The notes under the pieces were generated by a model. That model had not been told where the DNA came from, ran no database searches, and was given only the letters and a program-made list of their open reading frames with translations. This document shows positions 49,401-62,100 of a stretch of 64,000 bases of DNA, piece after piece. This stretch comes from Straminergon stramineum (Eukaryota > Streptophyta > Bryopsida > Hypnales > Calliergonaceae). Both the position numbers and the translations under genes were made by a program. Each line of letters opens with the position of its first letter. Position 1 is the stretch's first letter. The stretch is from contig OY987265.1 in assembly GCA_963920665.1 (NCBI GenBank), forward strand, positions 45,079,001 to 45,143,000. The letters are read 5' to 3'.

Positions 49401-52400
49401 GGATGGAAAATCTTTGAGACCAAATATTTTTTGCCTTATAGGTTAGACCACTATAATACTTTGTAAGTATGCCTATTTGACTTGGGAGTTCTAAATATTT
49501 CAACTGCCATCGAATGAACCAAAAATATACCAAACCTAATAATATAGATTGAGTAGAATATTAAACATTATTTTAGAATTCTAATTAATTAAAAAATATA
49601 AATTACTAAAATGTATAAATACAAAATAATAAAACTACCTTATTTTTGTACAAAAATATGTCATTTTAATAGTTCATGTTTTTTTAAATTTATTCATATT
49701 TAATTTTTTAGTTCTATGATTAAAAGTTTTAATTATAAGATTTTGTTTGTGTATATTTGTATATATTTATTAAAATTATAATTTAATTCTTTGACTTGAA
49801 ATAGGATCGATTAATTAATAATGAAGACCGAGTGTGGTTTAGAAATAATGTAACAAAACAATTGCAAGCTAGGTTTCAATTATCATGGGAATTCATGTTT
49901 GAAAAATCAGAGCGACTTATGTTTTGTGATTTTCTAGTTCCAGGAATGGAACCACGTATTTATGAGCAAGTAATTTTTGAAATATCATAATTTAAGATGT
50001 AATTATTGATTAAAAATTTATTCAGATGAAATTCTACCAAAAAATCGCCTAGTAGTGATGGTGATTTAATAAATTCAATGTAAGAAAAATTTATAATTTC
50101 ATATCATAATTTACATGAAAAGGAAATATTAAAATTATTCAGCTATTCGTATTGATTTATAGGTTGAGGATCTTCCAGCCCTTCAAAAAGTTGCAGAGCT
50201 ATATTTAGAAGAATATAACAATGTAAGTAGTGCTCCTATGAAATTAGTTTTGTTTTTGGATGCTATTGAGCATACATCACGAATATGTCGTATTATTAGG
50301 CTACCACTTGGTAATGCTTTACTACTAGGAGTTGGAGGTAGTGGCAGACAAAGTTTAACAAGGTTAGCTGCATTTATGGAGGAATATGAATGCTTTCAAG
50401 TAAGTGTGAATAGCAACAGTAACATTTTGGGTGATATAATGATGAAATTTAATATATGATGTAAATATCCAATTTAGAGAAAAAATGAACAATGAAAATA
50501 TTATTAGAGTATCAAATTTTTAACTATAAGTTTCTTCAAATGAACACCGATGTAGGTTGAAATTGCTAAAGGTTATGGTAATAATGAATGGAAAGAGGAT
50601 TTGAAGGTAGTCTTGATGAAAGCTGGTATTGATGATAAACCAACAGTATTTTTATTCTCAGACACGCAAATTATATATGAATCATTTTTAGAAGACATCA
50701 ATAACATTTTGAATTCTGGAGAGGTAAATATATAAAATCCATATTCAATTTTTGAATTCATTTGCAAAAAATTTAGCACTTTGATTGCATATAAGTAAAG
50801 TGATTAATTGAAGTGAAAAAGAAAGTTGAATATTCAAAATTATATTTAAATACTTAAAATATAATACATTTATAAAAAATCAATAAAATAAGAAAAAAAT
50901 TACAATTTTTTTATATCTTCAATAATTTATTGTTAACAATTAAGCTAAGAATGATATTCATTGTATAAAAAATAAATCTTTTGTAAATAGACTATGCAAT
51001 TTTGCTTACTTCTCTTAGAGGTATAGTTGAATAATTAATGATAATGTATTCTTTAAATATTTATAAATCCTAATAAATATTTAAAATTTTCAGTACTATA
51101 AAATTTCAATTTTCAAGGTCACGTGTAGAATTTTGAATTACAAGTCTACTTATAGCATATAGGGAATTTGCATGGTATAGTGCACTTGTTTTTACATTGC
51201 ATTGAACTAATTTTTATTGTTTTTCAAGATTTTGAAATTTTCAAAGCATCACCTATTAAATTTTTACTTACTATTTTGTAAAGTAATTTTTATGTAGATA
51301 GAATACCTCATCAATTATTTTTTTCAAATGTAAAATTTTCTATTTTTAAATATTTTTAATGATCCATTGGATAATTGACCAATATGACATACACTACCCT
51401 TGATGCACTCCAAAATTCAAAAAAAGAACAAAGAAAGAAAGGTTGTGAATGAAAATCATAGCTCTAAATATCTATAATAGACAAATATGTAGAATGAAAC
51501 CTTCAAATATTTAGATTTTTCCCACAATGTTTTTTCATATGATTTATTTTACCTCTAAATTAAAAACTTTTTTGATGATTAATTTTTTGTTGTCCAATGT
51601 GGTTTAGGGTTAACTTTCTATATTAAAAACTCATGTACAAAATTCAATTTGGGAGTTCTTAAACCTCAAAATATTGTTAAATTAGAGGTCTCAAAACTAT
51701 ATATCTTTAGAATAATTTATTTTGGAAAATTAAAACTTTCATTTTATCTAAATTTATACATAAGCCTAAACTTGGTCTATTAAGTTTTATAAAAATGAAA
51801 TTCTAAAATTTTGTAAAAATGGTTTGAAATCAAAATTTTATCAAAATTGACAAGAGTACACGTTGAATGTGCAAGAGCACACAAAGAGTTTGTTTAGGGG
51901 TGATTGCAAGAAACACCTGTCCTATTTTGTGTCACATGGTGTGTGCTGATTAGTTTTTTGCCTACAACTTTTGTGTTTTGGCTCCAAATGACTCAAGATT
52001 TTTAAAGAAGGTACTCATGAATATGATATACCTTCCCTAATTTTTTCATAATTTCCAAAAATAATTTACTATCCAAAAATAGACCCCAATTCAATGTCAC
52101 AATTGCCAATTTGGAGGTTTTTAGTACTATTCAGAACCAAAAAAACCATATTTTGAGCTGAAATTTGGATGAGATGGTCTTCTAGTAGACTTGTAGCTTT
52201 CTGGGAGAGAAATTATTAAAATAGTTAATTTTTTGTGGTGTGGAAGTCTACAAAGTGAGCTTCTTTCTGCTTGCATTTTGTAACATATAAAATATTGTTT
52301 TGGTGGGTTTTTTGGTGAATGACCATCTCCATAGGGTTGTTGCAAATGGACACTTTTTATTTTGTGTCTTTATTTATTTTTACTATTTTTCCTTAATTAA

Positions 52401-55400
52401 AACATCAAGGTATGTATTTTCTTGAGATTGAGCACTTTTCTAGTTCTCCTATGTAGAGAATTTTTCTATGAAATTCCTTCCATGGGTACCTTCATCTTAA
52501 AGGTATATACATTAATCATATTTTTTTAATTTAAAAAAAATTAAATTTCTCATTTTAAAGTACTTCCCAAAAAATCAGCAAAACGCAACAAATAGGACAG
52601 GTGTTTCTTGCAATCACCCTTAGGAACTAAAAGGCCATAGCTTTCAAACCCCCTTCAATCTTAATTCAATAAAATGTGCTCAAATAGAACATTATTTACA
52701 ATTATACATTGCTAGATTATAAATTTACATAAAATTTTACAATTTGAATTCATCATATATTAAAGAATTAGAGTTTATAATAGCAATAATATTAGGTACC
52801 TAATTTGTGGAAAAATGAAGATCAAGATGTAATAGCAAATGCTATGAGACCTGTTCTTTTAGCTAAAGGCATGCAAGTTACGAAAATAGCAATGGCAACA
52901 GAATTTTTGAATCGAGTTCAAGCTAACTTGCATGTTTGTATAGCCATGAGCCCAATTGGAGATGCATTTCGTACACGATTACGTATGTTTCCATCCCTTG
53001 TAAATTGTTGTACCATTGATTGGTTCAGTGAATGGCCACAAGAAGCTTTACTCTCTGTTGCTATAAATTTTCTTACAGCAACAGGAATGCTTGCAGACCA
53101 TGAGGTAAACTTGTGTTTTGGCATATGAATTTCAAAGATTCTAAAAAATTCATTTTTTCCATTAAAATGTATTTGATTGAAGTAACTTCAAATAATTATA
53201 TAAGTGTTCAATGTAAATTATTGACAAATTATAATAATGTAAATCCAGTATAATTTTTTAAATCAAGTGTTTCATTAGTGTAATATTATTTTTCAACATT
53301 ATAATTTTAATATTTCTATTAAATAATCTAGTATTAAATATCTATAATAAAATAGGTAGCAAATATTATACAAGTATGTGTATTTATCCACCAATCCGTA
53401 GAAAAAAAATCAAAGGAATTCTATGAAGAACTTAGAAGATTCAATTATGTAACACCAACAAGTTACTTGGAACTTCTCATGTGTTTTATTAAGTTGTTGA
53501 GTGAAAAGCGAAAAGATCTTGAGGGATTAAAGGATAGACTATCAGTTGGTTTAGACAAACTACTTAGCACAGCAGATGAAGTTGCAGTCATGCAAGAGGA
53601 GCTAGTTTTCTTACAACCTATTTTGGTGAAAACAACAAAAGAAGCTGATGACATGATGGCTGCTATTTCCATTGACCAAGAAGATGCAGCTATTACAAAA
53701 GAGCAAGTATGTGTTTTCATAATGCCATTATAAGCAAGAACATTGAATACAAAGTAGGAGGTTCTAAAGGCACAAAGGCTCTAAAATCATCCACCTCTGT
53801 AAATGTACACTATTTGAACATGCCACTTTTTCATTGTACCAATGCTATACCAATAATGTATAGTTGAGGAGGTGAGCAATTTTAGGGCCCTAAACCATTT
53901 TAACTTAAAAAATTTAGAACGAATTCTACAAAACTCCCCAAAATATGAAATGACTTAGATTAGATGTCAAATTCATTTGTATTTCAAGGAAAATTTACAA
54001 AAAAATATTTCAAGAAATTTTACCTCTCCAAATTTTGGTTTCAGCTCTTAGATGAGCACTTTGTGGACCTCCTACCTTATACATTGTTTGAAATAAAGAA
54101 TGTTTTCATAGAAATTCGATATAACATATAAGATGTAGATATTTTCATATGAAATTTATTTCATATTTATTTCATGTATTTTAATATCATAAAAAATTTC
54201 TAATTTAATGTGGCAATAAAAAAATTCTGTCTACTACCTACATTCAATATATGGGGTATTAGGACTCTATATACCATCTTCCAATATACTTGATTTTTTT
54301 CAATAATTTGGTATGAAAAATTAGATTTTTTTTCATTAAATATTATTTATTTCACATTCATAAAAATTCATTAATTAATTTTCAAAAAATATATTAAGTG
54401 TGATGATGAGTAATTGTTTGTACCATTAAATTTACAAATATCTTTGTAAAAGAATTTGATTAAATTTTATTAGAAATATTAAAGAATAAATTTTATACAA
54501 ATATGTAATTTTGTTTTTTTCAATGTTAATTATGATTCATGCACCTTTAATTGTAGAATTTATCCAAAGAGTGAAATAAATTTATAAACTTCGAGTCAAT
54601 GTTATCAAGACTTCAATTTTTTATATATAGTAAAATTCAGAGACAAAAATATTGAAAAATATGATTTTTTTATTTTAATTATTTAGAATAGAAAACATAA
54701 ATGTTGCAAATAACACCTCTACAATAATATTCTTTAAGTGTTGTAAGAAATACTAATATGACTTGGAACAAGTTGGCTACTAATTGAAAATATTATTTTA
54801 CCATTTTCAATGGAATGAAAAATATAAGCAACTCATTAAAATTTGCAATTTTTTTTTCGAATTAATCAAATTTCATATGCATAAATCTTTTTGTGCAACT
54901 TAAACTTTGATATTGTTATTTTTGAAAATAGGTGGGAAAACAAGAAGCTGCAGCTAAGAAAATGGCTGCTGGTGCTAAAGCAATAGCTGATAGTGCTCAA
55001 GCAGAGCTTGATGTTGCACTTCCTGCCCTTGATGCAGCTTTATCATCACTTAAGAATCTTACAAGAAATGATATTGTTGAAGTAAAATCACTCCGAAATC
55101 CTCCTCAAGGAGTGAAGATGGTGATGGAGGCTACATGTATTATGTTCAACTTGGCACCAAAGATGATCAACGACCCTAACAAGGTTTTTAAGTTCAATAT
55201 ATATGAAACTAAAATCATATGCATAATGTTTTTTCAATGATAACTATTAAATTTATATTTTTTCTATTTCGCATATTTCTAACTGAAATAAAAATTTCAA
55301 AACTATTTGTATTCAAAATGTAGTTTCCATCATTGCAAAATATAACAATAGTAATCAAAATCTGTTTATTAATATTAATTTTGAAGCTTTATTGCATTAA

Positions 55401-56123
55401 TATTAGATAGTTTTAACCAGTGTAACACTATTTTAATGTGCAAGGGGTTAATAAATTAAGACATCAATAATACCTAATACTTTGAATTCATTTTTATTGA
55501 TGCATTTTGGATTAGATGGGAAAAAAAATAGCTGATTATTGGGAAGCTAGTACCAAGATATTGACAGACCCCACTGTATTTTTGGATTCATTACTCAACT
55601 TTGACAAAGAGAATATACCAGATAGTGTTATTGAAAAAATTGAACCATTCATTGTAATGGAAGCATTTACTCCAGCACAGGTTGGTATTGAGCTCTACCA
55701 GATGATTTTATTTTTATTTTTATTTTTATTTTTCTCAAATTATATATATTTCCTTTTTTTAAGGATTTTTTCAAATTTGAATGTAATAAAATATTTTCAG
55801 GTAGCATAAATTGGTATATTTATCATATTTGAAGATGTTTCAAAAGCTAAGTCTATTAAGATTGATAGTTATAATAGTAGTTGCATATTCAAATATTTTC
55901 AGGTAGCAAGAGTATCAAAGGCATGCACTTCCATTTGTATGTGGGTGAGAGCAATGCATTCCTATTATCTGGTTTGCAAAGTTGTAGCTCCTAAACGTGC
56001 ACAATTGGCAGAAGCAAATGCTCAACTTGAAGAAGTTATGGTTGAATTGAATGGTGCACGTGCAAAATTAGCAGAGGTGATATAACTTATGGTTTCAAAT
56101 GCACAAGACTATATTCACTCAAG

Positions 56124-56177
<54 letters not shown>

Positions 56178-59100
56178 AATAATATCTTTTTGTAAATCAA
56201 ATGGTTTTAAAGTATTTAAGACCACATTTTAAGAAAATCTCCATATAATTTCAGCAATAGCAATCACTGTTCAAAGGTCTTTTTATACAGTCATGAAGGA
56301 ATTGTTTGACCTCAAGAAGGTTATTATTGTTTATATGAATAAAAAAAAGTTTGAGATATTTAGTCATTCCAAATTATCATAAAGAAAACCATCTGTAATT
56401 TAAATGTAGGTGGAGGCCAAATTAGTGAGACTTGGAGAAGAACTTGATGTGGCAGTTGGAAAAAAAGAAGCACTTGTAAAGCAAGCTTGGGATTGTGAAC
56501 AAAAGCTTGATCGAGCTGGAAAACTAATAGGTGGTCTTGGAGGAGAGAGGACACGTTGGATTGCCAATATAGAAACCATTGGAGTAGAATTAGGGTTGTT
56601 GATCGGTGATGTTATCATTGCAGGAGGTCATATTGCATACACTGGACCATTTACTCCTCCTTATAGGGCCTCTCTCAATGCAGAATGGTTACATAAGCTG
56701 ATAGATCTTAAGGTACCATATTTGAGTTTTTATCACCCCTAAAGTTCCATGATTATGTTCTCACCAAAAATGCTCGAAAACTGACAGTTTAAGTACAAGT
56801 ATCAAATTTTATCCCCCCCCTCCCTTTTTTTGACACTATGCCTTATGATCTTGTAGTATTCTGAGTTGAGAACATCTAGTGAAAATTTCAGAAAATTTCA
56901 GTGCATGGATTGCAAGATATAAGCATTCAAATTCACTGGAATCATTTTTAGGGCCTTCCAAAAAACAAGGCAGCTGCACTTTACAAGCTCGTTCTTCTAT
57001 GAAAAAATGTTCAAAATGCTGGTGCTGTTTTGGATTCTTTTTCCTAGACAAGTTGCACACATGCTTGAAAAATTTCAAATCATTTGGAAAAGTAAAACAT
57101 ATAGGAAAAAAATAGTGAGTAGACAAGAGTAGAAGATGGTTCAAAATACCAAATTGTTAAGAAGAATATTATGGAATTGAAAAATGCCAATTCCAAAGGT
57201 TGCAATGTTGTAATTAGAACTCTACAACCTAGGATTTTATTTTTTTCCAAAAATATTGAAAATTGAATAAGATAAAGGACTTTGAAGTTTATTTTAGAGT
57301 AGAGAACCCATAATTGCATGTGAACAAAAAAATCCTCATAACTTTTGACTCACTAATCAAATTGGAATGATTCAAAGCTTTCTATGTATATGAAACTCTA
57401 GAAAACCAATTTCAAATTTTCGTTTCTGAAAAAATTGATGTTTTCTAATTTGCTTGGATTGCCCATTTACGAAAAAAAATAATATATCAAGCCATAAATT
57501 TTTACTCATATTTTCAAATGTCATAAAATTTTGGGCATATGAAAGATATTCCTTGTCCTTACCTTCTTTTAAAATTTGGGCCAAAAATATGAAAATCTCT
57601 AGTCACACATACTTGCCCAAAATTGCTATATAACCAAAAAAACACATGTTGGTCCTGTAGGGGGTAATTTAAAAATCTTCACATTACATTTACTTTTAGA
57701 GTTTGAAATATTTATCACCTAATCTATATTTAATACATAGGTACCTCATACTCCAAATACAACACTTCAAGCATGCTTAAGAGATCCTGTTCAAATGCGA
57801 GCATGGAACATTGCTGGGTTGCCAAGTGATTCGCTTAGTGAAGACAATGGGATTATTGTATCCAAAGCCAAAAGATGGTCCCTTATGATAGATCCTCAAG
57901 TAATTTGTCATTTAATTTTGGGTGGTATTTTCATTTCATATTACTTTTGAAAGATAAGTATGTACAATATTTGACACTATGTCTGGTACATTTTAATACT
58001 AAAAGTAACCTGGAATAGTTGAAAGAATTATACAAGATTTTGTAAATTTACATTCTTTTAGTTCTATATAGACATGTTCACTTGATAGAAATTTCTCTAA
58101 TTGCATTGTTTTCATTGCTATGGTTCGTTTTGAAATTATCAAAATTGGCTTCCAGTCATATAATTTAGTAGACTATTTTGTTGAGTTTTAGGGCCAAGCC
58201 AACAAGTGGATAAAAAATATGTTCAAAGATGTTGGTTGTGATGTTATTAAGCTCTCAGAGAAAGACTATTTAAGAACTTTAGAAAATGGAGTACGATTTG
58301 GTCGTATAGTTTTACTTGAAAATATTTTGGAAGTTTTGGATCCAGCATTAGAACCTCTACTACTTCAACAAACATTCAAACAAGGTGGACAAGAAGTGAT
58401 AAAGATTGGAGATAATATCATCCCTTACCACAAGGACTTCAAATTTTATTTGACAACCAAACTCCGAAATCCTCATTATCCTCCCGAGGTTAATTGCTTG
58501 TATCACAAATGGATTATTTAAAAAAATTCAACAATGAGAGAATTTATTGCACATAAAGTATATTTGTACTAAAACAATAATAACAATTGCACCATATTAA
58601 ATATTTATATACGATTTGGCAGGTTTGTGTAAAAGTAACATTACTCAATTTTTTTGTAACCTTGGAAGGTTTAGAAGATCAATTGTTAGGAAATGTGATT
58701 GCTACAGAGAGACCAGATCTTGCTGAGTTAAAAATTCAGCTCACAATATCAAATGCCAACATGCGTGCTCAATTAAAACACCTCGAATCTCAAATCCTGT
58801 TTCTTTTATCCAATGCCCAAGTATTGTGATTGCTTTTGATTTAATATTCAATACATTTTTTACTTTCTTCAACTTCATAGTGTGATGATAATGTCTATAA
58901 AAAAAAATATGACTAGGATTTTTAATATTTGACCAAGACTAAATTCGTTTACACAAATGCATGTAAAATCGTAGGGAAACATTTTGGATGATGAAGTTTT
59001 GATCAATACCTTAGCTGAGTCTAAGATAACTTCTGATGACATTAAGATCAAAGTGGCACAAGCTGAAAAGACAGAATTATCAATTGATGAAACTCGTGAG

Positions 59101-62100
59101 GTTGACATTTTTAAAAACTACTTTGTATAATGTTTCAAATTTGAAAAGTAACAACATTCATTTCTTTCAATTGGAGAAAAATGCTGTTGTAATTCAAATT
59201 TACTCTAGAATTTTTAATTAATTTTTTAATAAAATGCATTTGACAATTAGTGTTAATTGTTGTCCACAGGTGTATCGCCCAGTAGCTAAAAGAGGCTCTC
59301 TTCTTTATTTTTGCATTTCAGATTTGGCAACAATAGATCCAATGTATCAATATAGTTTGCCATGGTTCATACATTTGTTTATACGTGCAATGCAAAGTGC
59401 AGAGCCAGCTCCTGAAATAGAACAACGCATTATTAATGTCAATGATTGTTTTACGTATTCTTTATATATTAATGTGTGCCGATCTTTATTTGAAAAACAC
59501 AAGCTGATGTTTTCTCTTATGTTGTGCATTAAAATTCTTCAAGTAATGTCACTCTTTTGTCATTTGAATGTAAACCATATATCCTAATAGGTGTAAATCT
59601 TAAATCTAAATTGTACACCCTTAATATAATTGCATATATATGAATTTTTTTTGTTTTACATAATGTATTTTGATAATGATCCATATTTTATTTTCACAAA
59701 ATTTTAATAAGTTGATACAATTAGACAAACAACATTAATGTGAATTGAATAGGGAGATGACTTAATAAATGGATTAGAGTGGCGATTTCTTTTACAAGGA
59801 GGTACATCAACGGCTTTTACAGATCCTAATCCTGATCCAAGTTGGATTAATGAAAAGGTTTGCAAACACATTTCCTATTGAGTAAGTTATTAGTTTGACG
59901 ATTTATTGTTTCTATACACCTAATTCTTTATTTATGATTAACCTTTGAAAGGCCTTTAGGGGTCTCTCTATATGACATGTATTTTTCTCTATAATCCTTC
60001 AATTGTGAGTTATGATACATTTTTTTATTTAAAATTTTTTTTTTCTTGAAACATGGACAATTTTGATATAATACATTTTTATTTACATACTATCATAATC
60101 ATTAATTTACTTTGCATTGAAAAATATTTGGTCAATGTTTTTCTGATCATATACCACTAAACACGGTTATAATAATTAAAATTGAAAAAATTGAAATTAT
60201 GATCATTTGTATCCAAAGATTTTATTATATTTATGTTATCATCACACAAGTCTTTTTTATGATTAGATTTGGATGGAGCTTTTGAATCTCAATAAGCTTC
60301 CAGCTTTTAAAGGAATAAGTCAACACTTTGCTCAAAATCTTGCCCACTATCGTAAATATTTTGATTCAAGTGATCCACACCGTGATCCTCTGATGGGTGA
60401 ATGGGACACCAAATTGTCACAATTCCAAAAGATGTTATTTCTACGATGTATTCGTGTGGATAAGGCCCTCCTTGCCATTGCTGTAAGAAACATCATAGAT
60501 GTTGAATGTTTGAAGTTGCAAATTTTCTATTATAGTTGATCTAAGTTAATGAATTGAATTTTACATTGAACAAAAATTTATTAAAAATTTGAAATAAATA
60601 CCATAATCCATTATATAATAATCAGAACATACATAAATAAAAGTAATTAATGAATGAACAAATGAAGAATGTAATAGAGCATCATAATTTCTCTATTTTT
60701 CACCAATAAATTTTATATGAATGATTGATTATAGGACTTTGTAACAACTGAGATAGGACAACGCTTTACAGAGCCCCCTGCTTTTGATTTGGATGCTTGT
60801 TATAAAGATGGAGGACCTGCAACCCCTCTTATTTTTGTACTCTCATCGGGAGCAGATCCAATGGCTGATTTGTTGAAGCTTGCAGATGATTATCGATTTG
60901 CCAAAAAATTTGAAAAGGTAAGATAGAGGTTTATTCATACTAAGTTTACACATAAAAGTTATAGTACATCTTGACTTATGGACTGACTGGTGACCGTGGA
61001 AATCATCCCTTTCGGAACCATGTGACATCATCTATTTTAACCCTTGAACGGCCTCGGGGTCCCTCTATATGACCTGTATTTAGCTCTATAATTCTTTAAT
61101 AGATGAGTTATGATATGTTTTTATTTGCGTACTATCATGATCATTAATTTACTTTGTACTGAAAAGTAGTTGCTCAATATTTCCCTCATCAAATACCACC
61201 AAATATATAGTATACTATATGGCCACAAAGGGCTTCCAAGTCCTTCTCGGGTTAAGAAATGAAATATACTCATTAGAGGTCAAACTAGTGTGTAAGATCT
61301 CACCTTTATGCACAAAATTTTAAGGATGAACAATTGAACTTTTGTCCTAACATACCAAGATTCTTTGTCATCCATCAAACAAAAAATGTCCACAACTTCA
61401 TTTAAGGGTTAAATAATACTAGACTAGTTGTAACAACAACATTGCAATCACTTTGATGCCTTGCAATTGAAGTTGATAGCCCTATGGTTCAATCGCAGTA
61501 TTTTGAACTACGGCATTTAATGAGAAGACTCTTGTCTTGTGTCAATTTTTGTTTTCATTATCATTGTTAAATGAAATAATTGGATGAAATATTTCTAGGA
61601 CAAAAACATGATGGAATTTTTGATAGAAGTTATAATATTGCGTACTTAATAGAGTAGATGTGGGGGTTTGCAAGCTATAGAGTTCAAGTTTTTTTTGTAA
61701 CATTGTGATGTAGTTGTACCATTAGGTGGTGTTTTGATAAACTTGATAACTACTTATGGTAAATGCACATTGAACTTGGGGAAGGGGGACAATTTTGGGG
61801 AGACCATGGCTATCAAAGATACATTACCACCCCCCAGAAGATTCTTGTTAATCTTATACATTTTATGGGGTGAAAATTGTCTTTCAAACTTTTGAATAAG
61901 GTCACCAATTAGCTATGGAAAAAGGGTGGGTATTCTAGTGCAAATCTTAATGTGAATATAAATAAAATTGAGTACAAAACTAATGCAAGGTGAGCATTTT
62001 TATGTATTGTTATTGCATGACATGACTTTTATGTACCATAGTGTGAAATTGCCCATTTTCATTCTTCAATTTCAAAGTTTATTATTAAGATGATTAGTTT

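Larger units (their letters stand above)
46784..49804. other. Dynein intron 27 (3.0 kb)
   Basis: The intron contains a TTAA-flanked element (47246-48636) and AT-rich DNA. No coding signal. Confidence 0.55.
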
